From Hypericibacter sp050729195 (lineage in GTDB: Bacteria > Pseudomonadota > Alphaproteobacteria > Dongiales > Dongiaceae), in contig NZ_JBOHKS010000211.1 of the NCBI RefSeq assembly GCF_050729195.1, positions 1 to 40,206 of the forward strand: DNA of 40,206 nt, in the 5' to 3' direction. A model generated the notes under the pieces. That model worked only from the letters and a program-made list of their open reading frames with translations. It was not told where the DNA came from and ran no database searches. Positions 8,203-17,243 of this stretch are shown here, in pieces; positions within the stretch are counted from its first letter, which is position 1, and each line of letters begins with the position of its first letter. Both the position numbers and the translations under genes were made by a program.

Positions 8203-8772
8203 ATGGCACGTGCCGAAAAATCAGGGCGCCGCGATCGCGAGCGCGGTCCGCGCGGCGAAGAATCCGAACTGATCGAAAAGCTGGTCGGAATCAACCGCGT
8301 CGCCAAGGTGGTGAAGGGTGGCCGTCGGTTCGGCTTCGCCGCCATCGTCGTGGTCGGCGACGGCAAGGGTCGCGTCGGCCATGGCTCCGGCAAGGCGCGT
8401 GAAGTGCCCGAGGCCATCCGCAAGGCGACCGAGCAGGCCAAACGCGCCATGGTGCGCGTGCCGCTGCGCGAAGGCCGCACGCTGCATCACGACATCATCG
8501 GCCATTACGGCGCCGGTCGGGTCGTGCTGCGCGCCGCGGTGCCCGGCACCGGCATTATCGCGGGCGGCCCGATCCGCGCCATCTTCGAGGCGCTCGGCGT
8601 CGCGGACGTGGTGGCGAAGTCGGTCGGGACCTCCAATCCGCACAACATGATCAAGGCGGCGTTCGATGCGCTCACCCGCAGCAGCTCGCCGCGTTCGGTG
8701 GCCGCGCGCCGCGGTCGTAAGGTCAGCGACATTCTGGGCAAGCGCGCCGAAGGCGCGGATGCTCGCGAATAA
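8203..8772 (+). CDS. rpsE: 30S ribosomal protein S5
   Basis: Encodes 189 residues. The double-stranded RNA-binding-like N-terminal domain carries LVGINRVAKVVKGGRRFGF, and the C-terminal domain carries GTGIIAGGPIRAIFEALGV and SVGTSNPHNMIKA. S5 lines the mRNA entry channel and affects decoding accuracy. The N-terminus is an Arg/Glu-rich extension, common in alphaproteobacteria. Confidence 0.97.
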   Translation: MARAEKSGRRDRERGPRGEESELIEKLVGINRVAKVVKGGRRFGFAAIVVVGDGKGRVGHGSGKAREVPEAIRKATEQAKRAMVRVPLREGRTLHHDIIGHYGAGRVVLRAAVPGTGIIAGGPIRAIFEALGVADVVAKSVGTSNPHNMIKAAFDALTRSSSPRSVAARRGRKVSDILGKRAEGADARE

Positions 8773-8798
8773 CCAGGTCGCGAACGGGAGTATTTGAG

Positions 8799-9011
8799 AT
8801 GGCTGAGAAGAAGGCGGCGGGCAAGAAGGCGCAGGTCAAAGTGACCCAGATCGGGAGCCCGATCGGTCGCGAGGATGGCCAGCGCCGCACCCTCATCGGC
8901 CTGGGGCTCAACAAGATGGGCCGCAGCCGGGTGCTGGAGGATACGCCCGCGGTTCGCGGCATGATCCAGCGCGTGCATCACCTGGTTCGGGTGGACGACC
9001 AGCAGGGCTGA
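8799..9011 (+). CDS. rpmD: 50S ribosomal protein L30
   Basis: Encodes 70 residues, slightly longer than the usual 59-62 because of a Lys/Ala-rich N-terminal extension. The core KVTQIGSPIGREDGQRRTLIGLGLNKMGRS and the ending around MIQRVHHLVRV are diagnostic. Start ATG 8799 follows GGGAGTATTTGAG. After it comes a 96-bp spacer, unusually long for this operon. Confidence 0.95.
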   Translation: MAEKKAAGKKAQVKVTQIGSPIGREDGQRRTLIGLGLNKMGRSRVLEDTPAVRGMIQRVHHLVRVDDQQG

Positions 9012-9028
9012 AGACGGCCCCGGCTGGC

Positions 9029-9045
9029 AACCCGGCATCCGGGTT
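9029..9045 (+). other. Hairpin in the rpmD-rplO spacer
   Basis: AACCCGG (9029-9035) pairs perfectly with CCGGGTT (9039-9045) across a CAT loop. No T-run follows, so it is not a classical terminator. Further on, at 9087-9092, TAAAAT resembles a -10 box with TTGGGG at 9066-9071 (15-bp spacing). An internal promoter or an RNA-processing/regulatory hairpin are both possible. Confidence 0.4.
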
Positions 9046-9107
9046 CCTATCTAGACAGAGACTCCTTGGGGCGCCAGCCACAGGGCTAAAATTAAGGATC
9101 GATGACG

Positions 9108-9599
9108 ATGAAGCTCAATCAGCTCAGGGACAATCCGGGCGCCCGCAAGAACCCCATCCGCGTCGGTCGCGGCATCGGTTCGGGCAAGGGCAAGACCGGC
9201 GGGCGCGGCGGCAAGGGCCAGACCGCGCGTACCGGCGTCGCCATCAACGGCTTCGAAGGCGGCCAGATGCCGATGTACCGGCGTCTGCCCAAGCGCGGCT
9301 TCAACAACATCTTCCGCCAGGACTATGTGGCGGTGAATCTGGGCCGGGTCCAGGCCGCGATCGCGGCCGGCAAGCTCGACGCCGGCAAGCCCATCGACGG
9401 CAAGGCCCTCAAGGCCGCCGGCGTCACCACCCGGGTGAAGGACGGCATTTCGCTCCTGGCCCAGGGCGAGCTCACGACCAAGGCGACCTTCAAGGTCGCC
9501 CGCGCCTCGAAGGCGGCCATCGCCGCGGTCGAGAAGGCGGGCGGCACGGTCGTTGTCACGAAGCCCGCCGTCGAGGCAGAAACCAAGGCAGCGGGCTAA
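9108..9599 (+). CDS. rplO: 50S ribosomal protein L15
   Basis: Two ATGs lie 6 nt apart at 9102 and 9108. I chose 9108 because the AAGGA at 9094-9098 then has a 9-nt spacing, against 3 nt for 9102, and homologues start MKLN. The product is 163 residues, with the Gly/Lys-rich VGRGIGSGKGKTGGRGGKGQ near the N-terminus and an Ala/Val-rich C-terminal tail. L15 is a late-assembling 50S protein. Confidence 0.94.
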   Translation: MKLNQLRDNPGARKNPIRVGRGIGSGKGKTGGRGGKGQTARTGVAINGFEGGQMPMYRRLPKRGFNNIFRQDYVAVNLGRVQAAIAAGKLDAGKPIDGKALKAAGVTTRVKDGISLLAQGELTTKATFKVARASKAAIAAVEKAGGTVVVTKPAVEAETKAAG

Positions 9600-9624
9600 G
9601 GCCCGCGGAAGTCGGACGGGCACC

Positions 9625-10964
<1,340 letters not shown>

Positions 10965-10968
<4 letters not shown>

Positions 10969-11624
10969 ACCTGATTCTCCTGGGCCCGCCGGGGGCGGGG
11001 AAGGGCACCCAGGCCAAGCGGCTCGAGACGACACGGGGGTTGGTGCAGCTTTCGACGGGCGACATGCTGCGCCAGGCCGTCGCGTCGGGTAGTGCCTTGG
11101 GTCAGCAGGCGAAGAAGGTGATGGAAGCGGGCCAGCTCATGCCCGACGAGATCATCATCGCCATGATCGCGGAGCGGATTGCCGCACCGGAGGCCCGCAA
11201 GGGCGTTGTGCTGGACGGTTTCCCCCGGACCGAGGCCCAGGCCGAAGCCCTGGACAAGATGCTGGCCCAAGGGGGCCGGAAGCTTCATGCGGTGATCGAG
11301 CTGGCGGTCGACGAGGCCGCGCTGATCGAGCGCATTTCGGGCCGTTTTACCTGTGCCAAATGCGGCGCCGGCTACCACGACAAGTTTCACCCTCCTAAAA
11401 AGGCGGGGATTTGCGACGTTTGCGGCTCGACCGAGTTCCTGCGCCGCAAGGACGATAATCCGGAGACCCTGAAGGCGCGGTTGGTGGCCTATCGGGCGCA
11501 GACTGCGCCGATCGTGCCCTACTACCGGCGCAAGGGTCTTCTGAAGGAAGTAGACGGGATGGCGGCTCCGGATCAGGTGACCCGGGAGATCGAGACCATC
11601 CTGAACGGTGTTGCGGCGGCCTAA
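10965..11624 (+). CDS. adk: Adenylate kinase, zinc-LID type
   Basis: Converts ATP + AMP to 2 ADP. The product is 219 residues. A P-loop GPPGAGKGT sits at residues 7-15, the AMP-site DGFPRT at 84-89, and a full-length LID. The LID carries four cysteines (C130, C133, C150, C153) in a CxxC-16-CxxC arrangement, the structural zinc site known from many Gram-positive and some alphaproteobacterial enzymes; E. coli Adk lacks it. Translational coupling to secY (ATGA) is conserved across many bacteria. Confidence 0.97.
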
Positions 11625-11628
11625 CCGG

Positions 11629-11656
11629 TTGACTCGATGGCGAATCTTCATATAAT
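11629..11656 (+). promoter_or_regulatory. Near-consensus sigma70-type promoter before rpsM
   Basis: TTGACT at 11629-11634, a 16-bp spacer, and a perfect TATAAT at 11651-11656, in the 101-bp spacer between adk and rpsM. This is the best promoter match I see in the ribosomal region. It would start transcription about 60 bp upstream of rpsM, giving the alpha operon (S13, S11, RNA polymerase alpha, L17) its own promoter as well as read-through from spc. Confidence 0.75.
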
Positions 11657-11725
11657 GCGCGCCCTCGGGCTGATGGTGACCCTGGTCCCGTCGTCTATCC
11701 CGTTGAAATTCAAGGAGAAATAGCG

Positions 11726-12100
11726 GTGGCGCGTATTGCGGGCGTCAATATCCCGACGCAAAAGCGTGTCCTGATTGCCCTGACCTATATTCATGGCATC
11801 GGAAACGCCAAGGCTCAGGAAATCATCGACAAAGTCGGTCTCCCGGCCGATCGGCGCGTGCATCAGCTGACGGACGACGATGTCGTCCGTATCCGCGAGG
11901 TCATCGATCGTGACTATCGCGTCGAAGGTGATCTGCGTCGTGAAGTTGCGATGAACATCAAGCGGCTGATGGATCTCGGTTGCTACCGTGGCTTGCGCCA
12001 TCGCAAGGGTCTGCCGGTGCGCGGTCAGCGCACCCATACCAATGCGCGTACCCGCAAGGGTCCGGCCAAGTCGATCGCCGGCAAGAAAAAGGCCGTCTAA
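11726..12100 (+). CDS. rpsM: 30S ribosomal protein S13
   Basis: A GTG start at 11726 follows AAGGAGAAA at 11712-11720. The 124-residue product begins MARIAGVNIPTQKRVLIALTYIHGIG and ends in the basic tail RGQRTHTNARTRKGPAKS. S13 is in the 30S head and bridges to L5. The helix-hairpin-helix GIGNAKAQEI is present. The usual next gene in E. coli, rpmJ/rpsD, is not found; rpsK follows directly. Confidence 0.96.
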   Translation: MARIAGVNIPTQKRVLIALTYIHGIGNAKAQEIIDKVGLPADRRVHQLTDDDVVRIREVIDRDYRVEGDLRREVAMNIKRLMDLGCYRGLRHRKGLPVRGQRTHTNARTRKGPAKSIAGKKKAV

Positions 12101-12124
12101 GAGTTTCAAGGAGAAGACAAGGCC

Positions 12125-12517
12125 ATGGTCAAGGCAGCCACCGCGCGCCCGCGTCGCAAAGAGCGTAAGAACATTACCTCTGGCGTCGCGCATGTGAATG
12201 CGAGCTTCAATAATACGATGATCACCATCACCGATGCGCAGGGCAATACCGTGGCCTGGGCGTCGTCCGGCAGTCTCGGCTTCAAGGGCTCGCGCAAATC
12301 GACGCCCTATGCCGCGCAGGTTGCTGCCGATGCCGCCGCGCGCAAGGCGATGGAGCATGGCGTGAAGACGCTGGAAGTCGAAGTGAAGGGTCCGGGTTCG
12401 GGCCGCGAGTCCGCGTTGCGCGCGTTGCAGGGCGCGGGCTTCACCATCACCTCCATCAAAGACGTGACGCCGATTCCGCACAACGGATGCCGCCCGCCCA
12501 AGCGTCGGCGCGTCTGA
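12125..12517 (+). CDS. rpsK: 30S ribosomal protein S11
   Basis: Encodes 130 residues. HVNASFNNTMITITDAQGNTV and the ending DVTPIPHNGCRPPKRRRV are diagnostic. S11 sits on the 30S platform by the mRNA exit. The ribosome-binding site AAGGAG lies 17 nt before the ATG. A 154-bp spacer separates it from rpoA, where many genomes have rpsD or a short gap. Confidence 0.97.
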   Translation: MVKAATARPRRKERKNITSGVAHVNASFNNTMITITDAQGNTVAWASSGSLGFKGSRKSTPYAAQVAADAAARKAMEHGVKTLEVEVKGPGSGRESALRALQGAGFTITSIKDVTPIPHNGCRPPKRRRV

Positions 12518-12547
12518 GCGGACTTTAGAGACCGCAGAAAATTCCAC

Positions 12548-12570
12548 CGCCCGGCGACCCGCGCCGGGTG
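12548..12570 (+). other. GC-rich hairpin in the rpsK-rpoA spacer
   Basis: CCCGGC (12550-12555) pairs with GCCGGG (12563-12568) around a 7-nt loop. A G-T and a C-G pair extend the stem to 8 pairs. No T-run follows, so termination is unlikely. It lies about 100 nt upstream of the rpoA start inside a 154-bp spacer that has no other recognisable element. It may mark RNA processing or protein-mediated control. Confidence 0.35.
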
Positions 12571-12671
12571 TTGCGTGTGCAGAAGACCAGAACCAGTCCA
12601 GACCGGCGGTAAACCGAGGGTGCGGGCCCCGGATCAGAAGGCCGGTCGGACGACAGCGAGAGGTCGCAATC

Positions 12672-13688
12672 GTGTTGCAGAAAAATTGGACGGAGCTCAT
12701 TAAGCCAAACAAGCTGGCCGTTGAGCCCGGCACTGACCCGAAGCGCTTTGCCACCGTCGTGGCGGAGCCGCTCGAGCGTGGATTCGGCCTGACCCTCGGC
12801 AACGCGCTGCGTCGCGTGCTGCTGTCGTCGCTGCAGGGCGCGGCCGTCACCTCGGTGCAGATCGAGAACGTGTTGCATGAGTTCTCGTCGATCCCGGGTG
12901 TGCGCGAGGACGTGACCGACATCGTCCTCAACATCAAGGGCATGGGCCTGAAGATGCATGGCGAGGGCCCGAAGCGCATGCGTCTTGTGGCCGAAGGCCC
13001 GGGCGAAGTGCGCGCCGGCATGATCCAGACCGGTCATGACATCGAGATCATGAATCCCGATCTCGTGCTCTGCACCCTCGACCAGGGCGCGAACGTGAAG
13101 ATGGAATTCACCGTCGACACGGGCAAAGGCTACATGGCCGCGGCCGTCAGCCGCCTGGAAGATTCACCGATCGGCCTGATCCCGGTCGATGCGCTGTTCA
13201 GCCCGGTCAAGAAGGTGTCCTACAAGGTCGACAACAGCCGCGTCGGCCAGGTCACCGACTATGACAAGCTCTCGATGCAGGTCGAGACCAACGGCGCGAT
13301 CGCGCCCGAGGACGCCGTGGCGCTGGCCGCGCGCATCCTGCAGGACCAGTTGCAGCTCTTCATCAACTTCGAAGAGCCGAGCGCCGTGCGCGAGGAGATC
13401 CGGACGGCCGAGCCGCCGTTCAACAAAAACCTCCTGCGCAAGGTCGACGAGCTCGAGCTGTCGGTCCGTTCGGCGAACTGCCTGAAGAACGACAACATCG
13501 TCTATATCGGCGATCTGGTTCAGAAGACCGAGGCCGAGATGCTGCGGACGCCGAATTTCGGCCGCAAGTCGCTCAACGAGATCAAGGAAGTGCTGGCGCA
13601 GATGGGCCTCCATCTCGGCATGGAGATCCCGAACTGGCCGCCGGAGAACATCGAAGACCTGGCGAAGCGGCTCGACGAGCCGTACTGA
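12672..13688 (+). CDS. rpoA: DNA-directed RNA polymerase subunit alpha
   Basis: A GTG start at 12672 gives MLQKNWTELIKPNK, matching alphaproteobacterial RpoA; a TTG codon follows at 12675. The product is 338 residues. The N-terminal domain (about 1-235) dimerises and nucleates polymerase assembly, with PLERGFGLTLGNALRRVLLS. The C-terminal domain (about 250-325) carries R266 in the RSANCLK motif, equivalent to E. coli R265, which binds UP-element DNA, plus TPNFGRKSLNEI. It is cotranscribed with ribosomal genes as in most bacteria. Confidence 0.97.
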   Translation: MLQKNWTELIKPNKLAVEPGTDPKRFATVVAEPLERGFGLTLGNALRRVLLSSLQGAAVTSVQIENVLHEFSSIPGVREDVTDIVLNIKGMGLKMHGEGPKRMRLVAEGPGEVRAGMIQTGHDIEIMNPDLVLCTLDQGANVKMEFTVDTGKGYMAAAVSRLEDSPIGLIPVDALFSPVKKVSYKVDNSRVGQVTDYDKLSMQVETNGAIAPEDAVALAARILQDQLQLFINFEEPSAVREEIRTAEPPFNKNLLRKVDELELSVRSANCLKNDNIVYIGDLVQKTEAEMLRTPNFGRKSLNEIKEVLAQMGLHLGMEIPNWPPENIEDLAKRLDEPY

Positions 13689-13712
13689 GCCGAAGACGGG
13701 CGTAACGAGCAG

Positions 13713-13817
13713 GCGGGCCATGGTGGCCCGCACCCGGTCGTACATGGGCAAGCCCTTATGCGGGGCCCCTGCGGCGACGGGATGATGCAATCGGGTCGTG
13801 TCGGGGCCAAAGGCCCC
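13713..13817 (+). other. Two perfect hairpins in the rpoA-rplQ spacer
   Basis: GCGGGCCA (13713-13720) pairs with TGGCCCGC (13724-13731) around a TGG loop. GGGGCC (13803-13808) pairs with GGCCCC (13812-13817) around AAA. Neither is followed by a T-run. The 164-bp spacer is odd in an operon where most gaps are under 30 bp. The hairpins could tune the rpoA:rplQ ratio through RNA stability or partial attenuation (inference). Confidence 0.35.
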
Positions 13818-13852
13818 TGCACGGCGCCGGACCGGAGAGAAGGAAGCAAGCG

Positions 13853-14284
13853 ATGCGTCACGGTATGAGCGGCCGCAAACTCAATCGGACCAGCAGCCAC
13901 CGCAAGGCCATGTTCGCCAATATGGCGGCGGCGCTGATCAAGCATGAGCAGATCAAGACCACCTTGCCGAAGGCCAAGGATCTCCGGCCGATCGTCGAGA
14001 AGCTGATCACACTGGGCAAGCGGGGCGGGCTCCATGCCCGTCGCCAGGTCCTGGCGACGATGCGCGACGAGGTGCAGACCCGCAAGCTGTTCGACACCCT
14101 GGCCGAGCGCTACAAGACCCGTCATGGCGGCTATACGCGCGTGCTGAAGGCGGGCTTCCGCCATGGCGATTCCGCGCCGATGGCCATCATCGAGCTGGTC
14201 GATCGCGACCCCGCGGCCAAGGGCCTGGATTCAGGCCCGAGCCAGCAGGGCACCGAGGGCGACGAGCAGCAGCCCGAGGCTTGA
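13853..14284 (+). CDS. rplQ: 50S ribosomal protein L17
   Basis: Encodes 143 residues, slightly long because of an acidic, Gln-rich C-terminal tail. MRHGMSGRKLNRTSSHRKAMF is the invariant N-terminus, and the core ends GDSAPMAIIELVDRD. L17 lies near the exit tunnel. The ribosome-binding site is GGAGAGAAGGAAG. This is the last gene of the ribosomal block; an intrinsic terminator follows 42 bp after its stop. Confidence 0.97.
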   Translation: MRHGMSGRKLNRTSSHRKAMFANMAAALIKHEQIKTTLPKAKDLRPIVEKLITLGKRGGLHARRQVLATMRDEVQTRKLFDTLAERYKTRHGGYTRVLKAGFRHGDSAPMAIIELVDRDPAAKGLDSGPSQQGTEGDEQQPEA

Positions 14285-14325
14285 AGCCAGGGGTCTCGGC
14301 GTCTCGCGCCGGCGACGAAATCGGG

Positions 14326-14360
14326 AAGGGCGGTCCCTCGGGGGCCGCCCTTTTTCCTTT
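14326..14360 (+). terminator. Strong intrinsic terminator after rplQ
   Basis: AAGGGCGGTCCC (14326-14337) pairs with GGGGCCGCCCTT (14341-14352) around a TCG loop, a 12-pair stem with one G-T pair. The T-rich stretch TTTTTCCTTT (14351-14360) overlaps the end of the stem. This marks the end of the S10-spc-alpha transcription block. Confidence 0.92.
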
Positions 14361-14390
14361 CCGGCTTTCCGGGCCGTAATGCCATCCGGG

Positions 14391-14419
14391 TTGGGCTGGT
14401 CGCCGGTTCCGGCTAGAAT
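14391..14419 (+). promoter_or_regulatory. Promoter before the DegP/DegQ-type protease gene
   Basis: TTGGGC at 14391-14396, a 17-bp spacer and TAGAAT at 14414-14419 (5 of 6 matches to TATAAT, within GGCTAGAATCC). It lies just after the rplQ terminator and about 67 bp before the protease start, as expected for a separate transcription unit. The -35 box is weak. Confidence 0.55.
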
Positions 14420-14485
14420 CCCTCGAGAACGGCGGCCCGGCCCCCCAAGCCCCCGGTCCCGCCGGAACATGTCCATGGAGAATTC

Positions 14486-15907
14486 ATGCGTCCGTTGCGT
14501 CCGGCCCGTCGCCTGACGATTCTCTGCTTCGCCGCCTTGGCCTGCTGCGCGCTCATGGCCGGCACTCTCCGCGCCGATGAGCCGGCGGTGCCGAGCTCGC
14601 GCGAGCAGATCACGCTCTCCTTCGCGCCCCTGGTGAAGCAGGTCGAGCCGGCGGTGGTGAATATCTATACGCGCGCGGTGGTGCAGCAGCGGACCTCGCC
14701 GCTCTTCAACGATCCCTTCTTCCGCCAGTTCTTCGGCGATGCCCTGGGGCAGCCCTCGCAGCGGATCCAGAACTCGCTGGGTTCGGGCGTCATCGTCCGC
14801 AGCGACGGGCTGGTGGTAACCAATGTCCATGTGATCGAGGGCGCCCAGGAGATCAAGGTCGTCCTCAGCGACGGCCGCGAGTTCTCGGCGACGCTGGTCA
14901 CCAGCGACGACCAGAGCGATCTGGCGCTGCTCAAGGTCGATCCCGAAGGGGCGACGCTGCCTGTGCTCCCGCTCGGCGATTCCGATACGCTCGAGGTCGG
15001 CGATCTGGTGCTGGCGATCGGCAATCCCTTCGGTGTCGGCCAGACCGTGACCAGCGGCATCGTCTCCGCGCTCGCGCGCACGCGCGTCGGCATCTCCGAC
15101 TATGGCTTCTTCATCCAGACCGATGCCGCGATCAACCCCGGCAATTCCGGCGGCGCCCTGGTGACGATGGACGGCAAGCTCGCCGGCATCAACACGGCGA
15201 TCGTCTCGCGCAGCGGCGGGTCGGTGGGGATCGGCTTCGCCATCCCGGCCAACATGGTCAAATCGGTGATCGATGCGGCGGGCAATGGCGGGCGGATCGT
15301 GCGGCCCTGGATCGGGGCTACCGGCCAGCCCGTCACCGCGGAGCTGGCCCAGGGCTTCGGCCTGGCCAAGCCCGGCGGCGTCGTCATCAACAATCTCTAT
15401 GACGGCGGCCCGGCGCAGCAGGCGGGCCTCAAGGTCGGCGACATCGTCACGGCCATCAACGATCGCGCCGTGGAGGATCCCGGCGCGTTGCGGTTCCGCT
15501 TGGCGACCTTGCCGGTCGGCAGCACGGCGACCTTGACGGTGCTGCGCAAGGGGCAGTCGCTCGAGCTTCCCATTCCACTGACGCAGGCCCCCGAGACGCC
15601 GCCGCGCGACGAGACCCTGATCGAGGGTCGTACGCCGCTGATGGGCGCCCATATCGCCAATCTTTCTCCGGCCCTGGCGGAAGAAGTGGGGATGTCGGGC
15701 ATCTGGTCGGGCGTGGTCCTGACCAAGGTCGAGAATGGCAGCCCGGCGGCGCAGGTGGGATTCCGGCCCGGCGACATCCTGCTCAAGATCAACGAGGTGC
15801 CTTGCCCCGACGTCAAGACGACGCTCGATCAACTGGCCCAGCGCTCGGTCCATTGGAAGATCACGGTCAAGCGCGGCGATCGCGTTCAGACGCTCGATCT
15901 GGGATGA
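14486..15907 (+). CDS. Periplasmic Do-family serine protease (DegP/DegQ/HtrA type)
   Basis: Encodes 473 residues. An N-terminal signal peptide (basic RPLRPARRL, then a hydrophobic run to about residue 30) sends it to the periplasm. The trypsin-like domain has the triad H115 (in TNVHVIEGA), D145 (in SDLALLK) and S221 (in NPGNSGGAL). Two PDZ domains follow, at roughly 275-365 and 385-470. The family degrades or refolds misfolded envelope proteins. The loop region after residue 70 (FFRQFFGD) is typical of DegQ/DegS-like members. Start ATG 14486 has TGGAG 5 nt upstream. Whether it acts as DegP or DegQ cannot be told by eye. Confidence 0.93.
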   Translation: MRPLRPARRLTILCFAALACCALMAGTLRADEPAVPSSREQITLSFAPLVKQVEPAVVNIYTRAVVQQRTSPLFNDPFFRQFFGDALGQPSQRIQNSLGSGVIVRSDGLVVTNVHVIEGAQEIKVVLSDGREFSATLVTSDDQSDLALLKVDPEGATLPVLPLGDSDTLEVGDLVLAIGNPFGVGQTVTSGIVSALARTRVGISDYGFFIQTDAAINPGNSGGALVTMDGKLAGINTAIVSRSGGSVGIGFAIPANMVKSVIDAAGNGGRIVRPWIGATGQPVTAELAQGFGLAKPGGVVINNLYDGGPAQQAGLKVGDIVTAINDRAVEDPGALRFRLATLPVGSTATLTVLRKGQSLELPIPLTQAPETPPRDETLIEGRTPLMGAHIANLSPALAEEVGMSGIWSGVVLTKVENGSPAAQVGFRPGDILLKINEVPCPDVKTTLDQLAQRSVHWKITVKRGDRVQTLDLG

Positions 15908-15932
15908 GCGCCATGGCCCCGATCGGCAGGCG

Positions 15933-17234
15933 ATGACGAACCTCTTCGAGAGCCAGGCCCCGCGCCCGCTGGCCGACCGGCTGCGGCCGCAGTCGCTCGA
16001 CGAGGTGGTCGGGCAGGATCATCTGCTGGGACCGGAAGGCCCCATCGGCCGGATGGTCGCGACCGGACGGATCTCGTCGATGATCCTCTGGGGCCCGCCC
16101 GGTTGCGGCAAGACCACGCTCGCCCGCCTCATCGCCGCGCGCAGCGACATGCAGTTCGAGCCCCTGTCCGCCGTCTTCTCCGGCGTCGCCGATCTGCGCA
16201 AAATCTTCGAGGCCGCCAAGGGCCGGCGCAGCGTCGGTCGCGGCACGCTGCTCTTCGTCGACGAGATCCACCGTTTCAACCGCGCGCAGCAGGACGGGTT
16301 CCTGCCCTATGTCGAGGACGGCACCGTGACGCTGGTCGGCGCCACGACGGAGAATCCGTCCTTCGAGCTCAATGGCGCCTTGCTGTCGCGCTGCCAGGTC
16401 TTCGTGCTGCGCCGGCTCGATGACGAGGCCCTGGAGAAACTGCTGGCACGGGCCGAGGCCGTCGAGGGCCGGGTGCTGCCGGTGATGCCCGAAGCGCGTC
16501 AGGCGCTGCGCGCGATGGCGGACGGCGATGGCCGCTATCTCCTCAACATGACCGAGGAGCTGTTCCGCCTGCCGGCGAAGGCGCCGCTCGACGTGGCGGG
16601 GCTGGCGGCGGCCGTCCAGCGCCGGATGCCGCTCTACGACAAGGCGCAGGAGAGCCACTACAACCTGATCAGCGCCTTGCATAAATCCCTGCGCGGCTCG
16701 GACGCCGACGCGGCGCTCTATTGGTTCGCGCGCATGCTGGTCGGTGGCGAGGATCCGCTCTATGTCGCGCGGCGCATGGTGCGTTTCGCAGCGGAGGATG
16801 TCGGGCTCGCCGATCCGGATGCGCTGGTGCAGGCGCTGGCGGCCTGGGACACTTATGAACGTCTGGGTTCGCCCGAGGGCGAGCTCGCGCTGGCGCAATG
16901 CGTGCTCTATCTGGCGACGGCGCCCAAATCCAACGCCGCCTATCGTGCCTTCGGCGCGGCGCAGCGGGCGGCGCGTGAAACCGGCTCGCTGATGCCGCCC
17001 AAGCATATCCTGAACGCCCCCACGCGGCTGATGCGCGACCTGGGTTATGCCAAGGGTTATGAGTACGATCACGACACCGAGGAGGGTTTCTCGGGCCAGA
17101 ATTATTTTCCGGACGGGATGGCGCGCAGCGAGTTCTACCAGCCGGTCGAGCGCGGCTTCGAGCGCGAGATCCGCAAGCGGCTCGATTATTGGGCGAAGCT
17201 GCGCAACCGCGCCCAGAGCCAGCGCGAGGAATAG
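15933..17234 (+). CDS. rarA: Replication-associated recombination ATPase RarA/MgsA
   Basis: AAA+ ATPase acting at stalled replication forks, related to clamp loaders and eukaryotic WRNIP1. The 433-residue product starts at ATG 15933 (MTNLFESQAPRPLADRLRP). Walker A is GPPGCGKT at 54-61, Walker B FVDEIH around 108-113, sensor 1 GATTENPSFELN, and the C-terminal tetramerisation region has SALHKSLRGSDADAALYW and the late GYEYDHD motif. It lies 25 bp after the protease gene and 9 bp before the RluC-like gene, in one orientation, so is probably cotranscribed. Confidence 0.95.
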   Translation: MTNLFESQAPRPLADRLRPQSLDEVVGQDHLLGPEGPIGRMVATGRISSMILWGPPGCGKTTLARLIAARSDMQFEPLSAVFSGVADLRKIFEAAKGRRSVGRGTLLFVDEIHRFNRAQQDGFLPYVEDGTVTLVGATTENPSFELNGALLSRCQVFVLRRLDDEALEKLLARAEAVEGRVLPVMPEARQALRAMADGDGRYLLNMTEELFRLPAKAPLDVAGLAAAVQRRMPLYDKAQESHYNLISALHKSLRGSDADAALYWFARMLVGGEDPLYVARRMVRFAAEDVGLADPDALVQALAAWDTYERLGSPEGELALAQCVLYLATAPKSNAAYRAFGAAQRAARETGSLMPPKHILNAPTRLMRDLGYAKGYEYDHDTEEGFSGQNYFPDGMARSEFYQPVERGFEREIRKRLDYWAKLRNRAQSQREE

Positions 17235-17243
17235 GGCCGCTTC

